Assembly (NCBI GenBank): GCA_028277945.1
Contig: JANQFH010000066.1
Span: forward strand, 1 to 64,000
DNA: 64,000 nt
From: Oligoflexia bacterium
GTDB taxonomy: Bacteria; Bdellovibrionota_G; JANQFH01
Direction of reading: 5' to 3'
Shown: in pieces, positions 28,271 through 36,783 of the stretch
How positions within the stretch are numbered: position 1 is the first letter of the stretch
Layout of the letters: each line of letters opens with the position of its first letter
Made by a program: the position numbers and the translations under genes
The notes under the pieces: model-generated
What the model was told of the DNA's origin: nothing
The model's database searches: none
The model's input: only the letters and a program-made list of their open reading frames with translations

Positions 28271-29742
28271 TCAGCTGCACCAGGAGGTCTTTTGGTGCCA
28301 AGACGAATTCCTCGTACCTCGTCGGCACTGACAACTTGTCCCTTGTTACCCCAGGCGGTGTTTACGTAAGTGAGGATGTTGGCAATCTCATCATCATTGA
28401 GCTGACTCATGGGCGGCATAACGGAGTTGTACTGCTCATTGTTGACAGTTATCGGTCCAGTAAGGCCGTTTAGGATCACCTCAATGGCGCGCCGTTTGTC
28501 AGCAAGCAGGTAGTCGGCTTTTGCTAGTGGTGGGAAGACACCTTTCAGACCTTCACCGTTGAGTTGATGGCAGGTCGAACAGGTTCCCTTGTAGAGGTTT
28601 TCGCCGGCAGCGATCTGCGCCTCTTTGGTGAGTTTACCAGCCTGTAGTTTTTTTGCCGCCGCTGCCACAGCAGCCGTCTCTTCAGCCTTATCTGCTAGGT
28701 AGACAGAGTCCACCTCCTTGCCAGAGTAAACCGCTAGGTTGTCATCCCCCACAGACTTGAGCATACCGAGCGCACCCTTGTTAAAGGCACGAAAGATCGA
28801 GTGGTCCACGAGAATGTAGGTACCGGGTACCTCAAGAAGAAATTCAACAATCGCCGCACCACCCGCTGGAATGAGCGTTGTCTGGACGTTTTCTTGAAAT
28901 CTCGTGCCGCCTTCGTAGTAGACCTTGTCGAAGATTTCCCCAATCACATGAAAGCTGCTCACTAGGTTGGGCCCGCCATTGCCAACAAAGAGACGGATTG
29001 TCTCTCCTACTTTCGCGGGCAGGGCATTGTCACCCACCAGGGCCCCTTCAGAGCCGTTAAAGACAACGTAAGTGGCATTCTCTTCAATGGCCTTTTGCAT
29101 GTCAAAGGGTTGCAGACCCTTTTCACGGTACTTACCAACCGTGTAGAAGTCTCCCTGCATGACGTAGTACTCGCGATCGACCGGTTCAAGCCCCTCTGGC
29201 GGTTCGACGAGAATCAAGCCATACATGCCGTTGGCAACGTGCATGCCAACCGGCGCTGTGGCACAGTGGTAGACGTACAGTCCCTGGTTAAGCGCCTTGA
29301 AGGTGAATTGCGATTCATGCCCAGGCGCAGTAAAGGAGCTGGTGGCACCGCCACCAGGTCCAGTCACAGCGTGCAGGTCAATGTTATGAGGCATCTTGCT
29401 GTCAGGGTGGTTGCGTAGATGAAACTCTACCGTATCTCCTTGACGCACACGGATAAACTTTCCCGGCACCTTGCCGCCAAAGGTCCAAAAGGTGTAGTCG
29501 ACACCGTCGGAGATGGGCATCACCACTTCGCGCACTTCTAGTTCAACCACGACTTTAGCTGGAGCTTGACGGTTTATCGGTGGCGGCACCTCTGGTGCAT
29601 ACGTTAGCTTGGCGGTGATAGGTTTGCCCTGTGGTGGCCCCAACTCGCCCTTTGCTGATCCGCCGGTTTCCTGCGGTTGTTGCACACAGGTTACCAAGGT
29701 CGTAAGAAAAATTACCATCATGGACAGGCTAGTTAACCTCAT
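28267..29742 (-). CDS. nirK: Copper-containing nitrite reductase with C-terminal cytochrome c domain (lipoprotein)
   Basis: I place the start at residue M of [10 protein letters not shown], preceded by a perfect GAGGAGGTGG; the longer frame to 29880 overlaps usp. A lipobox LVTC19 suggests lipidation. Copper ligands follow the NirK pattern: type 1 His119, Cys160, His168, Met173; type 2 His124, His159, His314; catalytic Asp122 and His265. CSTCH (388-392) plus a late VMPPM give a C-terminal class I cytochrome c, so the protein carries its own electron donor. It reduces nitrite to nitric oxide in the periplasm. It is co-transcribed with Usp and CBS genes upstream and SUMF1/SCO1 downstream. Confidence 0.95.
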   Translation of the reverse strand: MRLTSLSMMVIFLTTLVTCVQQPQETGGSAKGELGPPQGKPITAKLTYAPEVPPPINRQAPAKVVVELEVREVVMPISDGVDYTFWTFGGKVPGKFIRVRQGDTVEFHLRNHPDSKMPHNIDLHAVTGPGGGATSSFTAPGHESQFTFKALNQGLYVYHCATAPVGMHVANGMYGLILVEPPEGLEPVDREYYVMQGDFYTVGKYREKGLQPFDMQKAIEENATYVVFNGSEGALVGDNALPAKVGETIRLFVGNGGPNLVSSFHVIGEIFDKVYYEGGTRFQENVQTTLIPAGGAAIVEFLLEVPGTYILVDHSIFRAFNKGALGMLKSVGDDNLAVYSGKEVDSVYLADKAEETAAVAAAAKKLQAGKLTKEAQIAAGENLYKGTCSTCHQLNGEGLKGVFPPLAKADYLLADKRRAIEVILNGLTGPITVNNEQYNSVMPPMSQLNDDEIANILTYVNTAWGNKGQVVSADEVRGIRLGTKRPPGAAE

Positions 29743-29768
29743 ACCACCTCCTCTTTTGACGGCTCCTC

Positions 29769-30668
29769 TTACTTTAGTGTGAGCACAGGGCAGGGTGCCG
29801 TACGAAGTACACGTTCGGCAATGCTGCCAAGAAACAGCCGTTTCACTCCGGTACGGCCATGAGTTGACATGACAATCCAATCGGCTTTGTTCTCTTCAGC
29901 AAACTCACATATCTTGGCGGCGGCGTTCCCATGGCAGAGCTCAAGAGTGGACTTTACGGGATAGTCCTGCCTTATCTTTTCTACGTACTCGTCGAGGTCC
30001 TTGATGGCACGTTCACGAATCTTTTCATGGAGGGGTTCATCCTGAACTATGGGATGAGTATAGAGTAGGGCAACGTGGGTATCATCAATTACGTGCAGGA
30101 CATCCAGCTTGGCATCGAGTTTACCGCAAAGCTTTATGGCCATCTTAGCCGCCTTTTCCGCCTCGGTTGAGAAGTCGGTCGGATGCAGCAGCAGATCGAC
30201 TTTCGCCTTGGACGTGGATTTTAGGAAGGTTTTTCCCAGGGTGAGCACCGGGCAGGATGCCTGTCTTACCACCTGCTCCGCCACGCTACCCATCAACACA
30301 CGGTTGACGCCAGTACGACCGTGTGTTGACATGACAATCAAATCAGCCTTTTGTTCTGAGGCTGTCTCACAAATCGTATCCGCAACAGAGTCTGTAGTGA
30401 CGACGTTGTGGCCGGTTATCGGTGCTTTGTTACCGAATTCGCGAATCAAAGCGTCCATCTGCTTTTCAGCGCTTGTTTTGATTTCATCGGCAACGTTCAT
30501 GCGTTGCCAGCCGGTGTATTCACCATACATAGCATAAGGGTTGGCATCGATAGCATGAACAAGGTAGGCACTGGCATCAAAAACCTTACATAAGCCCATG
30601 GCGTATTGAGTAGCCTGCTTGGCGGGGTCGGAAAAATCTGTAGGTAATAGTATATTTTTAATGTTCAT
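29769..30668 (-). CDS. Tandem universal stress protein (two UspA domains)
   Basis: Two UspA domains (1-145 and ~150-299) each start with (I/L)L-x-PTDFS and end with the ATP-binding signature: [20 protein letters not shown] and [20 protein letters not shown] (G-x2-G-x9-G-S). Both halves therefore look competent for ATP binding. It is a cytosolic stress-survival protein, and tandem Usps are commonly induced by oxygen limitation or nitric oxide. It sits 26 bp before nirK and 18 bp after the CBS gene, so it shares their FNR-box promoter. Confidence 0.95.
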   Translation of the reverse strand: MNIKNILLPTDFSDPAKQATQYAMGLCKVFDASAYLVHAIDANPYAMYGEYTGWQRMNVADEIKTSAEKQMDALIREFGNKAPITGHNVVTTDSVADTICETASEQKADLIVMSTHGRTGVNRVLMGSVAEQVVRQASCPVLTLGKTFLKSTSKAKVDLLLHPTDFSTEAEKAAKMAIKLCGKLDAKLDVLHVIDDTHVALLYTHPIVQDEPLHEKIRERAIKDLDEYVEKIRQDYPVKSTLELCHGNAAAKICEFAEENKADWIVMSTHGRTGVKRLFLGSIAERVLRTAPCPVLTLK

Positions 30669-30686
30669 ATCTATGGACCTCCTTAA

Positions 30687-31124
30687 TCATTTGTTTGCAG
30701 GCAGCTGGAAATTTTCATCGAGTTGTTCCCAGACCAATTTAAGGAAATCTGCTTCTGTGATGATACCGACAAGGCGATGGTCTTTCACTACCGGAAGGCA
30801 GCCAATCTTCTCCTCGATCATCTTTGCAGCTGCGCGACGTAGCGTTGTTTCAGGCGTTACCGTGACTACGTCGGTGGTCATGACCTCACTTACGGGGATG
30901 CCGCGGTAGATGTCACGCTGCTCGCTCTCTGAAATTTCTGCCAGCGATGAGATCGTCGCTTTCAGAAGGTCGCGGTGGGTTACCAGGCCGACCAAGCGCT
31001 CATTCTCGTCGACGATAGGAATGTGGCGAATTGCCTGGAAGTTCATGATATCGTCTACCAGATCTAGCCTGTGGTCTGACCGCAGCGAAAAGACATTTTC
31101 GGTCATGATATCTTGGACACGCAT
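30687..31124 (-). CDS. CBS-domain pair protein
   Basis: The protein is a single Bateman module: CBS1 (VQDIMTENVFSLRSD, IRHIPIVDENERLVGLVTHRDLL) and CBS2 (VSEVMTTDVVTVTPETTL, IGCLPVVKDHRLVGIITEADFL). Such stand-alone pairs sense adenine nucleotides (AMP, ATP or SAM) in the cytosol. It is the promoter-proximal gene of the nirK operon, with RBS GAGGAG about 9 nt upstream, so an energy-status sensor is expressed together with the nitrite reductase. Confidence 0.93.
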   Translation of the reverse strand: MRVQDIMTENVFSLRSDHRLDLVDDIMNFQAIRHIPIVDENERLVGLVTHRDLLKATISSLAEISESEQRDIYRGIPVSEVMTTDVVTVTPETTLRRAAAKMIEEKIGCLPVVKDHRLVGIITEADFLKLVWEQLDENFQLPANK

Positions 31125-31160
31125 GGGTTAGTCTCCTCTTTGGATCCGTTCTATACTCTT

Positions 31161-31202
31161 TATATAGGCAAAGGACAATGGATAAGAAACTGATATACAT
31201 CA
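31161..31202 (-). promoter_or_regulatory. FNR/DNR-type class II promoter of the CBS-usp-nirK operon
   Basis: On the minus strand TGATGTATATCA (31202-31191) is a perfect TGAT-N4-ATCA core. TATATA at 31166-31161 follows after 24 nt, close to the 22-23 nt of class II FNR promoters. The CBS gene ATG at 31124 is 37 bp further on. The same core sequence, TGATGTATATCA, recurs at 34522-34533. Confidence 0.6.
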
Positions 31203-31266
31203 TGTATTGAGCTAAGATCGATCATTTTTTTGCTACCCCATCTCCTATAAATTGCATGCTAGGACC

Positions 31267-31662
31267 ATGGCACCTGAAGACCCCTGCTGCCAAATAAGTT
31301 CCTATGAGAAAAGAGTTTTTGCTAAAATTCAGGGTCGTATGTCAAGCTTAGCCGCGGCTGGACAAAGACTCTGCTATCAACAGAGCCAGGTGCTCTTTTA
31401 TGAGGGTCACGATCCCTGTGGCCTCCACCTGCTTGAGCGCGGTAGTATCCTCCTATGCAGCCATCGTCCGCTGGTCGGTGAGATCTGCCAGAGTGTATCC
31501 TCGAGCTCCCAACCACTAGGGCTGTTTCACCTTATCGCGGGAACGCCCTACTGTGCCACGGCTACAGCCGCAACCGAAGTCGAGGTCATCTTCATTCCCA
31601 AAGCGGTCGTTGTACAACTCCTTGCCGAGCCAGACAAAGGCCGCCAAGCAAGCTATTTCTGA
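31267..31662 (+). CDS. Short protein with a cNMP-binding-like beta roll and no DNA-binding domain
   Basis: ATG 31267 follows TAGGA; the in-frame TTG 31252 is less likely. Residues ~40-125 resemble the effector domain of Crp/Fnr proteins: SQVLFYEGHDPCGLHLLERGSILL parallels IIFYEGNDPLGVYCVARGKVKL of the regulator at 19032-19742, and VEVIFIPKAVVVQLLA parallels the end of that roll. No helix-turn-helix follows. The frame runs into, and overlaps, the glycosyltransferase gene. Cysteines cluster near the N-terminus (PCCQ). It may be a sensor or partner subunit, or the stub of a once longer regulator; the function is unknown. Confidence 0.58.
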   Translation: MAPEDPCCQISSYEKRVFAKIQGRMSSLAAAGQRLCYQQSQVLFYEGHDPCGLHLLERGSILLCSHRPLVGEICQSVSSSSQPLGLFHLIAGTPYCATATAATEVEVIFIPKAVVVQLLAEPDKGRQASYF

Positions 31663-33100
31663 GCGTTCGCAACATATTTACGAGGTTCCTTTTCGTACGG
31701 TGGATCCAGGGCGATTTCGCCAAGTCCTAGATGAAGGATTGTGGCAAGAGTTGAGCGCAAATTTCGCTAACGCTAGAAGCCTACTGCGGGGACGGACAAT
31801 CTGGCATGTCAACTCGACTCCAGCTGGCGGTGGGGTGGCCGAGGTCTTTCGTGCCATGTTACCTTACTGTCGCGGTGCGGGGTTGGATGTACGCTGGGTA
31901 GTTATATCGGCGGATCCCGAGTTCTTTGTGCTTACCAAGAGGCTGCACCACTTCTTGCATGGAAGTTGTGGTGATGCGGGCCCTTTAGGCGTCCAGGAAC
32001 GGCGAAGATACGATACCCACCTGGCTCTTAACGCCGCTGAACTCACAGCGCTCGTACGCGCGGATGATATTGTGGTTCTGCATGATCCACAGACAGCTGG
32101 GCTGCTGCCTTGGATCAAGAAACGCGGCGCACGTACGGTCTGGCGCAGCCATATTGGCACGGATAAAACCAATGACTATGTCAAAGCAGCATGGAAGTTT
32201 CTCTTGTCTTACATTGATGGAGCCGACGCTTTTATCTTTAGTCGCAAGCAGTTTGTACCTGGATCGATAAGACAGCAGCCTGTTAAAATCATTCCGCCTT
32301 CTATCGATCCTTTTTCAGTGAAAAACCAGTCCATACCTCGAGAAATTGTTCAAGCCATACTTCACCGCGTCGGCATCTGCCACGGTAGCGTGAAATCCAA
32401 CCTCTCTCCTACCTTTAAATACAACGATGGAACTTTAGGCCATGTCACCCATTTAAGCGACATAGTTCAGTCAGGTCCGTCTCCTGACTTTGACACACCC
32501 CTTTGTGTTCAGATCTCTCGCTGGGACAGTTTAAAGGATCCACAAGGAGTTATGTGCGGTTTTGCTCAGCATGTTGTGCCCAACTGTGCCGCCCATCTTG
32601 TTCTGGCAGGACCAACGGTCCATTCCGTAGTCGATGATCGCGAGGCAGCTGGAGAGCTTGATGCCTGTGTTCGGGTGTGGCGGAGCCTGTCGCATACTCA
32701 GCGAAATAGAATCCACCTTGCCTGTCTGCCGATGCACAATTTTGAAGAAAACGCCGCGATTGTAAACGCCCTACAGAGACATGCTACGGTAATTATCCAG
32801 AAGAGTTTGCAGGAAGGCTTTGGGCTAACGGTTACGGAAGCCATGTGGAAGCAACGAGCTGTCGTTGCTAGTGCCGTGGGCGGCATTCGTGATCAAATCG
32901 ATACTGGCAAGAATGGCATACTGCTTGAAGATCCCAAGGATCTCGAAAGTTTTGGCAAGACCTTGGTGGCGATGCTCGCAGACTCTAAGGAGGCTCTCCG
33001 CCTAGGAAACGAGGCACAAGAGAAGGTGCGACAATGCTTTCTGATGAATCGACATCTCAATCAGTACCTTCAATTGTTTACTGAGCTCAGTCACAGATAA
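31622..33100 (+). CDS. GT4 glycosyltransferase of the trehalose synthase/phosphorylase (TreT-like) group
   Basis: The N-terminus, IYEVPFRTVDPGRF, leading to TIWHVNSTPAGGGVAEVFRAM and LDVRWVVIS, closely follows archaeal TreT. C-terminal motifs include VQISRWDSLKDPQGVM, LVLAGP and QKSLQEGFGLTVTEAMWK (nucleotide-sugar E-x7-E). TreT-type enzymes form trehalose from NDP-glucose and glucose, or run the reverse; exact substrates are not determined here. The frame opens at GTG 31553. I annotate TTG 31622 because it shortens the overlap with the previous gene; GTG 31700 would remove the conserved YEV. The 3' end overlaps the cardiolipin synthase gene by 10 bp. Confidence 0.83.
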   Translation: MPSQTKAAKQAISERSQHIYEVPFRTVDPGRFRQVLDEGLWQELSANFANARSLLRGRTIWHVNSTPAGGGVAEVFRAMLPYCRGAGLDVRWVVISADPEFFVLTKRLHHFLHGSCGDAGPLGVQERRRYDTHLALNAAELTALVRADDIVVLHDPQTAGLLPWIKKRGARTVWRSHIGTDKTNDYVKAAWKFLLSYIDGADAFIFSRKQFVPGSIRQQPVKIIPPSIDPFSVKNQSIPREIVQAILHRVGICHGSVKSNLSPTFKYNDGTLGHVTHLSDIVQSGPSPDFDTPLCVQISRWDSLKDPQGVMCGFAQHVVPNCAAHLVLAGPTVHSVVDDREAAGELDACVRVWRSLSHTQRNRIHLACLPMHNFEENAAIVNALQRHATVIIQKSLQEGFGLTVTEAMWKQRAVVASAVGGIRDQIDTGKNGILLEDPKDLESFGKTLVAMLADSKEALRLGNEAQEKVRQCFLMNRHLNQYLQLFTELSHR

Positions 33101-34512
33101 GGTGAGAATAACTTGGCCGAAGCATCTCGTAGTTTGACGAGAAAGTGTCGACTGCTTAACGTCTCTGACGTCACTCGGGTTGATCTTTTACGTTTGTCAT
33201 CGACGATGGTTCGAAGTTTTGCTGCTAGCTCTGTATCGTAACATTCGAGGTTGAATTCAAAGTTGAGCCGCAAACTCCTTGCATCCCAATTGCTTGAGCC
33301 AATGAAAGACCAGTAGTCATCGACAATAAAAATCTTGGTATGGTCAAAGGGAGGTGACGAAAGATAGACTTTGCATCCGTGCTCTATAAGTGAATTGAGG
33401 TTTGCAGTTGCTGCCCACTGAACGAGTTTCAGGTTGTTGACTTTTGGCAGAATGATCTCAACGTGAACGCGAGACATCGCAGCAACGGTAAGCAAAGTCA
33501 TCAGGCCGAAGTCCGGAAGAAAGTAAGGTGTGACAATGTGAATGGAGCGGCGGGCGCTGGTAATGGCGCCGCAGATAGTCCAGCGTATGGTTTCAAAGTC
33601 TGCATCAGGGCCATCGGCAATACCACGTGCCCAAGCTTCTCCTACTGTGGCTATTTCTTGGAACCACCGTTCGGTTGTCAATCGTTCGTTGGTTGTAAAG
33701 GCCCAATCCTTGGCAAACACACGCTGTATTTGCTCTACCACCGGCCCTTCAACACGAAAGTGAAGGTCTTCAATGGCATGTTTGGGGCCCTCTTTTATCA
33801 TATGACCCTGGCGGATGTTCATGCCGCCAACAAAACCGATCTTACCATCCACGACCATGATTTTTCGATGGTTACGCAGGTTCATGTAAGCCAGTCGCCA
33901 AGGAAGTCTTGTCGGTAGGAACCGAGCTGTAGCAATGCCTTGACGTCTTAATAGCGAATCTATGGACGGCCAAGAGTAGCGGGCACCCACGTCGTCAACG
34001 AGAACTCTTATCGCGACACCACGAGCCTTAGCACGACTGAGCGCGGCAAAAAAGCGTTGGCCGGCGGCATCGTTATCAAAGATGTAAGTCATCAGACAGA
34101 TCGACTGAGTTGCCGTGTCGATGGCGGCAAGCATCTTGGCGTAGGCTACCTCCCCATTCTGTAATGGGGTGATTTGGTTGCCTCCGGCGATGGGATTCGG
34201 AACAATATGGTTGACGTAGTTGACGAGGTTCGTGCGTTTCTTCACCACTGCAGGAACGGGGGTTGCGAATGCCTCAGTTTCTGTCGTCGACGCCTGCATG
34301 GAAGTCAGGCGTCGATCGATACGGTTGACTCCGAAAATGCAGTAGAGCAAGGTGCCAACAAAGGGAGAGAGCCAAATGAGCGCCACCCAGCCAAAGGCGG
34401 CACGCGGATTGCGCTTATGCAAAATGGCGTGAGCAGAGGCGATGGTGGCGGTGCCGACGATCGCTACGATCGTCAAGTAGGGCCATAAATTCATTAGTTT
34501 TTCAGGCATCAT
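33091..34512 (-). CDS. cls: Cardiolipin synthase (phospholipase D family)
   Basis: Two N-terminal membrane helices (LWPYLTIVAIVGTATIAS and FGWVALIWLSPFVGTLLYCIFG) precede two PLD domains. The HKD motifs are HRKIMVVDGKIGFVGG (first) and HTKIFIVDDYWSFIGSSN (second), both with the catalytic His and Lys. The enzyme condenses two phosphatidylglycerols, or PG and PE, into cardiolipin at the inner membrane. It diverges from the class II cytochrome gene over a 50-83 bp region with an FNR-type box, and converges on the TreT-like gene. Confidence 0.93.
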   Translation of the reverse strand: MMPEKLMNLWPYLTIVAIVGTATIASAHAILHKRNPRAAFGWVALIWLSPFVGTLLYCIFGVNRIDRRLTSMQASTTETEAFATPVPAVVKKRTNLVNYVNHIVPNPIAGGNQITPLQNGEVAYAKMLAAIDTATQSICLMTYIFDNDAAGQRFFAALSRAKARGVAIRVLVDDVGARYSWPSIDSLLRRQGIATARFLPTRLPWRLAYMNLRNHRKIMVVDGKIGFVGGMNIRQGHMIKEGPKHAIEDLHFRVEGPVVEQIQRVFAKDWAFTTNERLTTERWFQEIATVGEAWARGIADGPDADFETIRWTICGAITSARRSIHIVTPYFLPDFGLMTLLTVAAMSRVHVEIILPKVNNLKLVQWAATANLNSLIEHGCKVYLSSPPFDHTKIFIVDDYWSFIGSSNWDARSLRLNFEFNLECYDTELAAKLRTIVDDKRKRSTRVTSETLSSRHFLVKLRDASAKLFSPYL

Positions 34513-34521
34513 CGATTATGC

Positions 34522-34533
34522 TGATGTATATCA
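34522..34533 (+). promoter_or_regulatory. FNR/DNR-type box upstream of the class II cytochrome c gene
   Basis: TGATGTATATCA is a perfect TGAT-N4-ATCA core and is identical to the minus-strand box of the nirK operon. It lies 10 bp before the cls start codon, too close to activate cls, but is well placed for the cytochrome gene in the plus direction. A -10 is not clear (a weak GATAGA about 24 nt downstream). A second palindrome TTGATCAA lies at 34543-34550. Confidence 0.5.
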
Positions 34534-34595
34534 TATTTTCAATTGATCAAGGTTGTCGATAGATGATTCAGCTCCTGGAATTTTGTATAGGTAGG

Positions 34596-35021
34596 ATGCG
34601 TAAAGAACAGTTGTACGGATTTTTACTCTTTGTCGCCTTTGTTGCTATAGGTTGTTCTGGTAAGATCAGACAGTTCACCTATCCCCTTGACTTTAACTAT
34701 ATCGAAAGACAACAGCTCTCTGCTGCCATGTATCGTCTGGCCTTTGGCGCAAACCGTTTGGAACGCCTAGTCAGTGGTCAGGAGGCGGGTATGTGGAACC
34801 GCCAGAAGGAGATTGTTAACGAACTAAAAGCTATGGAAGCGGCTGTCCGTTCTCTCGGCGCTGCAGGTACTCACGCCAATCATCCGCTCTTAGGAGAGAA
34901 TCGCGACGCCTTTATTCTTGACTTAAACCAAGCTCAACGTGAGGCCGAAAGGGATCCGCCTAACTACTTTTGGGCTGGTCAAATTCGCGGAAGCTGTATG
35001 AGTTGTCACCAGCAACGCTGA
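34596..35021 (+). CDS. Cytochrome c' / class II-like lipoprotein
   Basis: I prefer ATG 34596 (MRKEQLYG) to ATG 34563, because the promoter geometry and the lipoprotein signal (FVAIGC) fit better. The mature chain is mainly helical and ends in CMSCHQQR, a C-terminal CxxCH haem site as in class II cytochromes c of four-helix type. Such cytochromes bind nitric oxide or carry electrons in the periplasm. The FNR/DNR-type box upstream, identical to that of nirK, supports a link to nitrite/NO metabolism. The low sequence identity typical of the class leaves the subfamily open. Confidence 0.68.
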   Translation: MRKEQLYGFLLFVAFVAIGCSGKIRQFTYPLDFNYIERQQLSAAMYRLAFGANRLERLVSGQEAGMWNRQKEIVNELKAMEAAVRSLGAAGTHANHPLLGENRDAFILDLNQAQREAERDPPNYFWAGQIRGSCMSCHQQR

Positions 35022-35034
35022 AGTCAACGGCGCT

Positions 35035-35730
35035 TCACCAAGGAAGTTCTTGACCGTTGTAGTTGAAAAACTTGCCACGATCACTCTCTTGCAAGTTGCA
35101 GATCAACTCTATCATCGAGCGGATACTAGTTTCTGGGCCGATCAAGGCATTTGGGCCACCCATATCGGTTTTTACCCAGCCGGGATGGAGCGAGACTACG
35201 GTTATACCCTTAGGAGCCAAGTCGATAGAGAGGCTTTTCATCGCCATGTTGACGGCAGTTTTACTCGATCGGTAGAGGTAGCGGCCACCACTGCTATTAT
35301 CGGCAATGCTGCCAACCTTGCTGGAGATGATTACAATCAATCGTTTGTCGCTATGAGCAACATGATCGACAAAGGCTTCGATGAGTTTGACAGGCCCAAG
35401 GACGTTGATACGCAACGTCTTCTCCCAGGCTTTATAGTCCAGTTCGCCAAACTTCATGTGGCGATCGATATAGATGCCAGCGTTGTTTAATAGGAGATCG
35501 ATCTTCTCTTGACGTAGCTCTTCGGCTAACGCCTCGATTTGGCTATGGTCGTCCACATCCAGCTTGTGCGGGGTGACATGACCATGGGCCGCTGTAGCGA
35601 CTTGGTTGAGTTCAGCGGCTCTCTGTGGCTCGCGACAGCAGGCAAAGACCCGCCAACCAGCGGCGGCAAACTGTTTAGTGAACTCTAAACCGAGGCCGCG
35701 ATTGGTACCAGTGATCAGAACTGTTGGCAT
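35035..35730 (-). CDS. Short-chain dehydrogenase/reductase
   Basis: Rossmann motifs TGTNRGLGLEF (T-G-x3-G-x-G), NNAGIY and the catalytic YRSSK (Y-x3-K) with upstream Ser in IISSKVGS identify a classical SDR of ~230 residues. The later SLHPGWVKTDMGG is typical of the C-factor/sniffer-like branch. It is an NAD(P)-dependent oxidoreductase with unknown substrate. It lies 21 bp after the TIGR01777 epimerase on the same strand, so the two are probably an operon. Confidence 0.88.
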   Translation of the reverse strand: MPTVLITGTNRGLGLEFTKQFAAAGWRVFACCREPQRAAELNQVATAAHGHVTPHKLDVDDHSQIEALAEELRQEKIDLLLNNAGIYIDRHMKFGELDYKAWEKTLRINVLGPVKLIEAFVDHVAHSDKRLIVIISSKVGSIADNSSGGRYLYRSSKTAVNMAMKSLSIDLAPKGITVVSLHPGWVKTDMGGPNALIGPETSIRSMIELICNLQESDRGKFFNYNGQELPW

Positions 35731-35751
35731 GGATAGACTCCTTGGCTCATT

Positions 35752-36687
35752 CTATTCATTTTGTTGCTGCAGCAAAGCAGCGTTTAGAGCCGCCTCAAGC
35801 TGCGGCAGCTGAAAACGAAAACCACTCTGTAATGCCTTGCTCGGGATAATCCTCTGACTGGCAAGCATAGCAGGAGCAATTCTGCCATACAATAGTTTGA
35901 GCACAATCTTTGGAATGGTGAAAGGGGCCCTACGCTTTAGCGCGGTTGCCAGCATTCTTGTAAAATCTCGATTACGGACGGGGTTAGGAGTGACAACATT
36001 CACAGGGCCCTGGATGCTAGGGGTGTCGACTAGATGCAAGATCAGCTGAATGAGATCGTCTATGTGGATCCAACTCATCCACTGCCTACCGTCTCCTAGC
36101 TTAGCGCCGAGACCAGCACGAAAAACAGGGATAAGCTTAGCGAGCATGCCGCCGTGCGCTCCAACCACAACACCCATACGCAGCAACACAAGGCGATCGA
36201 CCATCTCGCTTGCCTCTTCAGCTGCGGCCTCCCAATCTTGACAGAGACGCGCGAGAAAGTCGCTGCCTGCCTTGGCGTCTTCATCGACTGGATGGTTACG
36301 GTCACCGTAGAAACCAACGGCAGAGGCAGAGACAAAGAGTCTCGGTTTTGCAGAACGACTGGCTGCCAAAGCACGAACGAGGTTGCGGGTGCTGAGTATT
36401 CGCGAGTTGTAGAGGATCTGTGCCTGAGCTTTGCTCCATACGGGCTTACCGATGTTCTCTCCAGCGAGGTGAACTACGACGTCGACATCGGTAAACGCTT
36501 GCAGAGGTGGTGTGGCGTCACTGGGGCGCCAAGGATAGACGTCACAGGCAAAAGGGAAGCGCTTCTCAAAGCCGTGCAGCTGCCGAGTTAACACGGTGAG
36601 CTGGTAGTTTTGCTCGAGGACAGACTGGGCCAACCGCTTACCGATAAAACCCGTTGCCCCCGTGAGGAGAAACCTTCGAGAACGCAT
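35752..36687 (-). CDS. TIGR01777-family NAD-dependent epimerase (YfcH/SDR39U1-like)
   Basis: The N-terminal Rossmann motif is TGATGFIGKRLAQ. VVHLAGENIG, FVSASAVGFYGD, MSWIHIDDLI and NVVTPNPVRNRDFTR are the successive signatures of the TIGR01777 family, and the length (311) matches. The substrate is unknown in any bacterium. It diverges from the LexA-like gene across 96 bp holding an ACTTACGG tandem repeat, so it may be under that regulator's control. Confidence 0.9.
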   Translation of the reverse strand: MRSRRFLLTGATGFIGKRLAQSVLEQNYQLTVLTRQLHGFEKRFPFACDVYPWRPSDATPPLQAFTDVDVVVHLAGENIGKPVWSKAQAQILYNSRILSTRNLVRALAASRSAKPRLFVSASAVGFYGDRNHPVDEDAKAGSDFLARLCQDWEAAAEEASEMVDRLVLLRMGVVVGAHGGMLAKLIPVFRAGLGAKLGDGRQWMSWIHIDDLIQLILHLVDTPSIQGPVNVVTPNPVRNRDFTRMLATALKRRAPFTIPKIVLKLLYGRIAPAMLASQRIIPSKALQSGFRFQLPQLEAALNAALLQQQNE

Positions 36688-36751
36688 GCATGGGTAGACT
36701 CGCTTCCGCAGCCATTGAGGGCAAATAAAATCTGCTCCAGGCAGTCATTTG

Positions 36752-36770
36752 ACTTACGGATAACTTACGG
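36752..36770. promoter_or_regulatory. Tandem ACTTACGG sites, candidate operator of the LexA-like regulator
   Basis: ACTTACGG occurs at 36752-36759 and again at 36763-36770, an 11-bp period that places both on the same DNA face. They end 14 bp before the lexA-like ATG, where a repressor would block transcription or initiation. The assignment is positional. Confidence 0.42.
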
Positions 36771-36783
36771 TTAGACTGAGTTT

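Noticed and set aside
29743-29880. 46-residue N-terminal extension of NirK
   Set aside because: It overlaps the usp gene and precedes a perfect SD, ATG and lipoprotein signal peptide at 29742.
34543-34550. TTGATCAA palindrome near the FNR-type box
   Set aside because: It lacks the 4-bp spacer of FNR sites and such an 8-mer is expected by chance.
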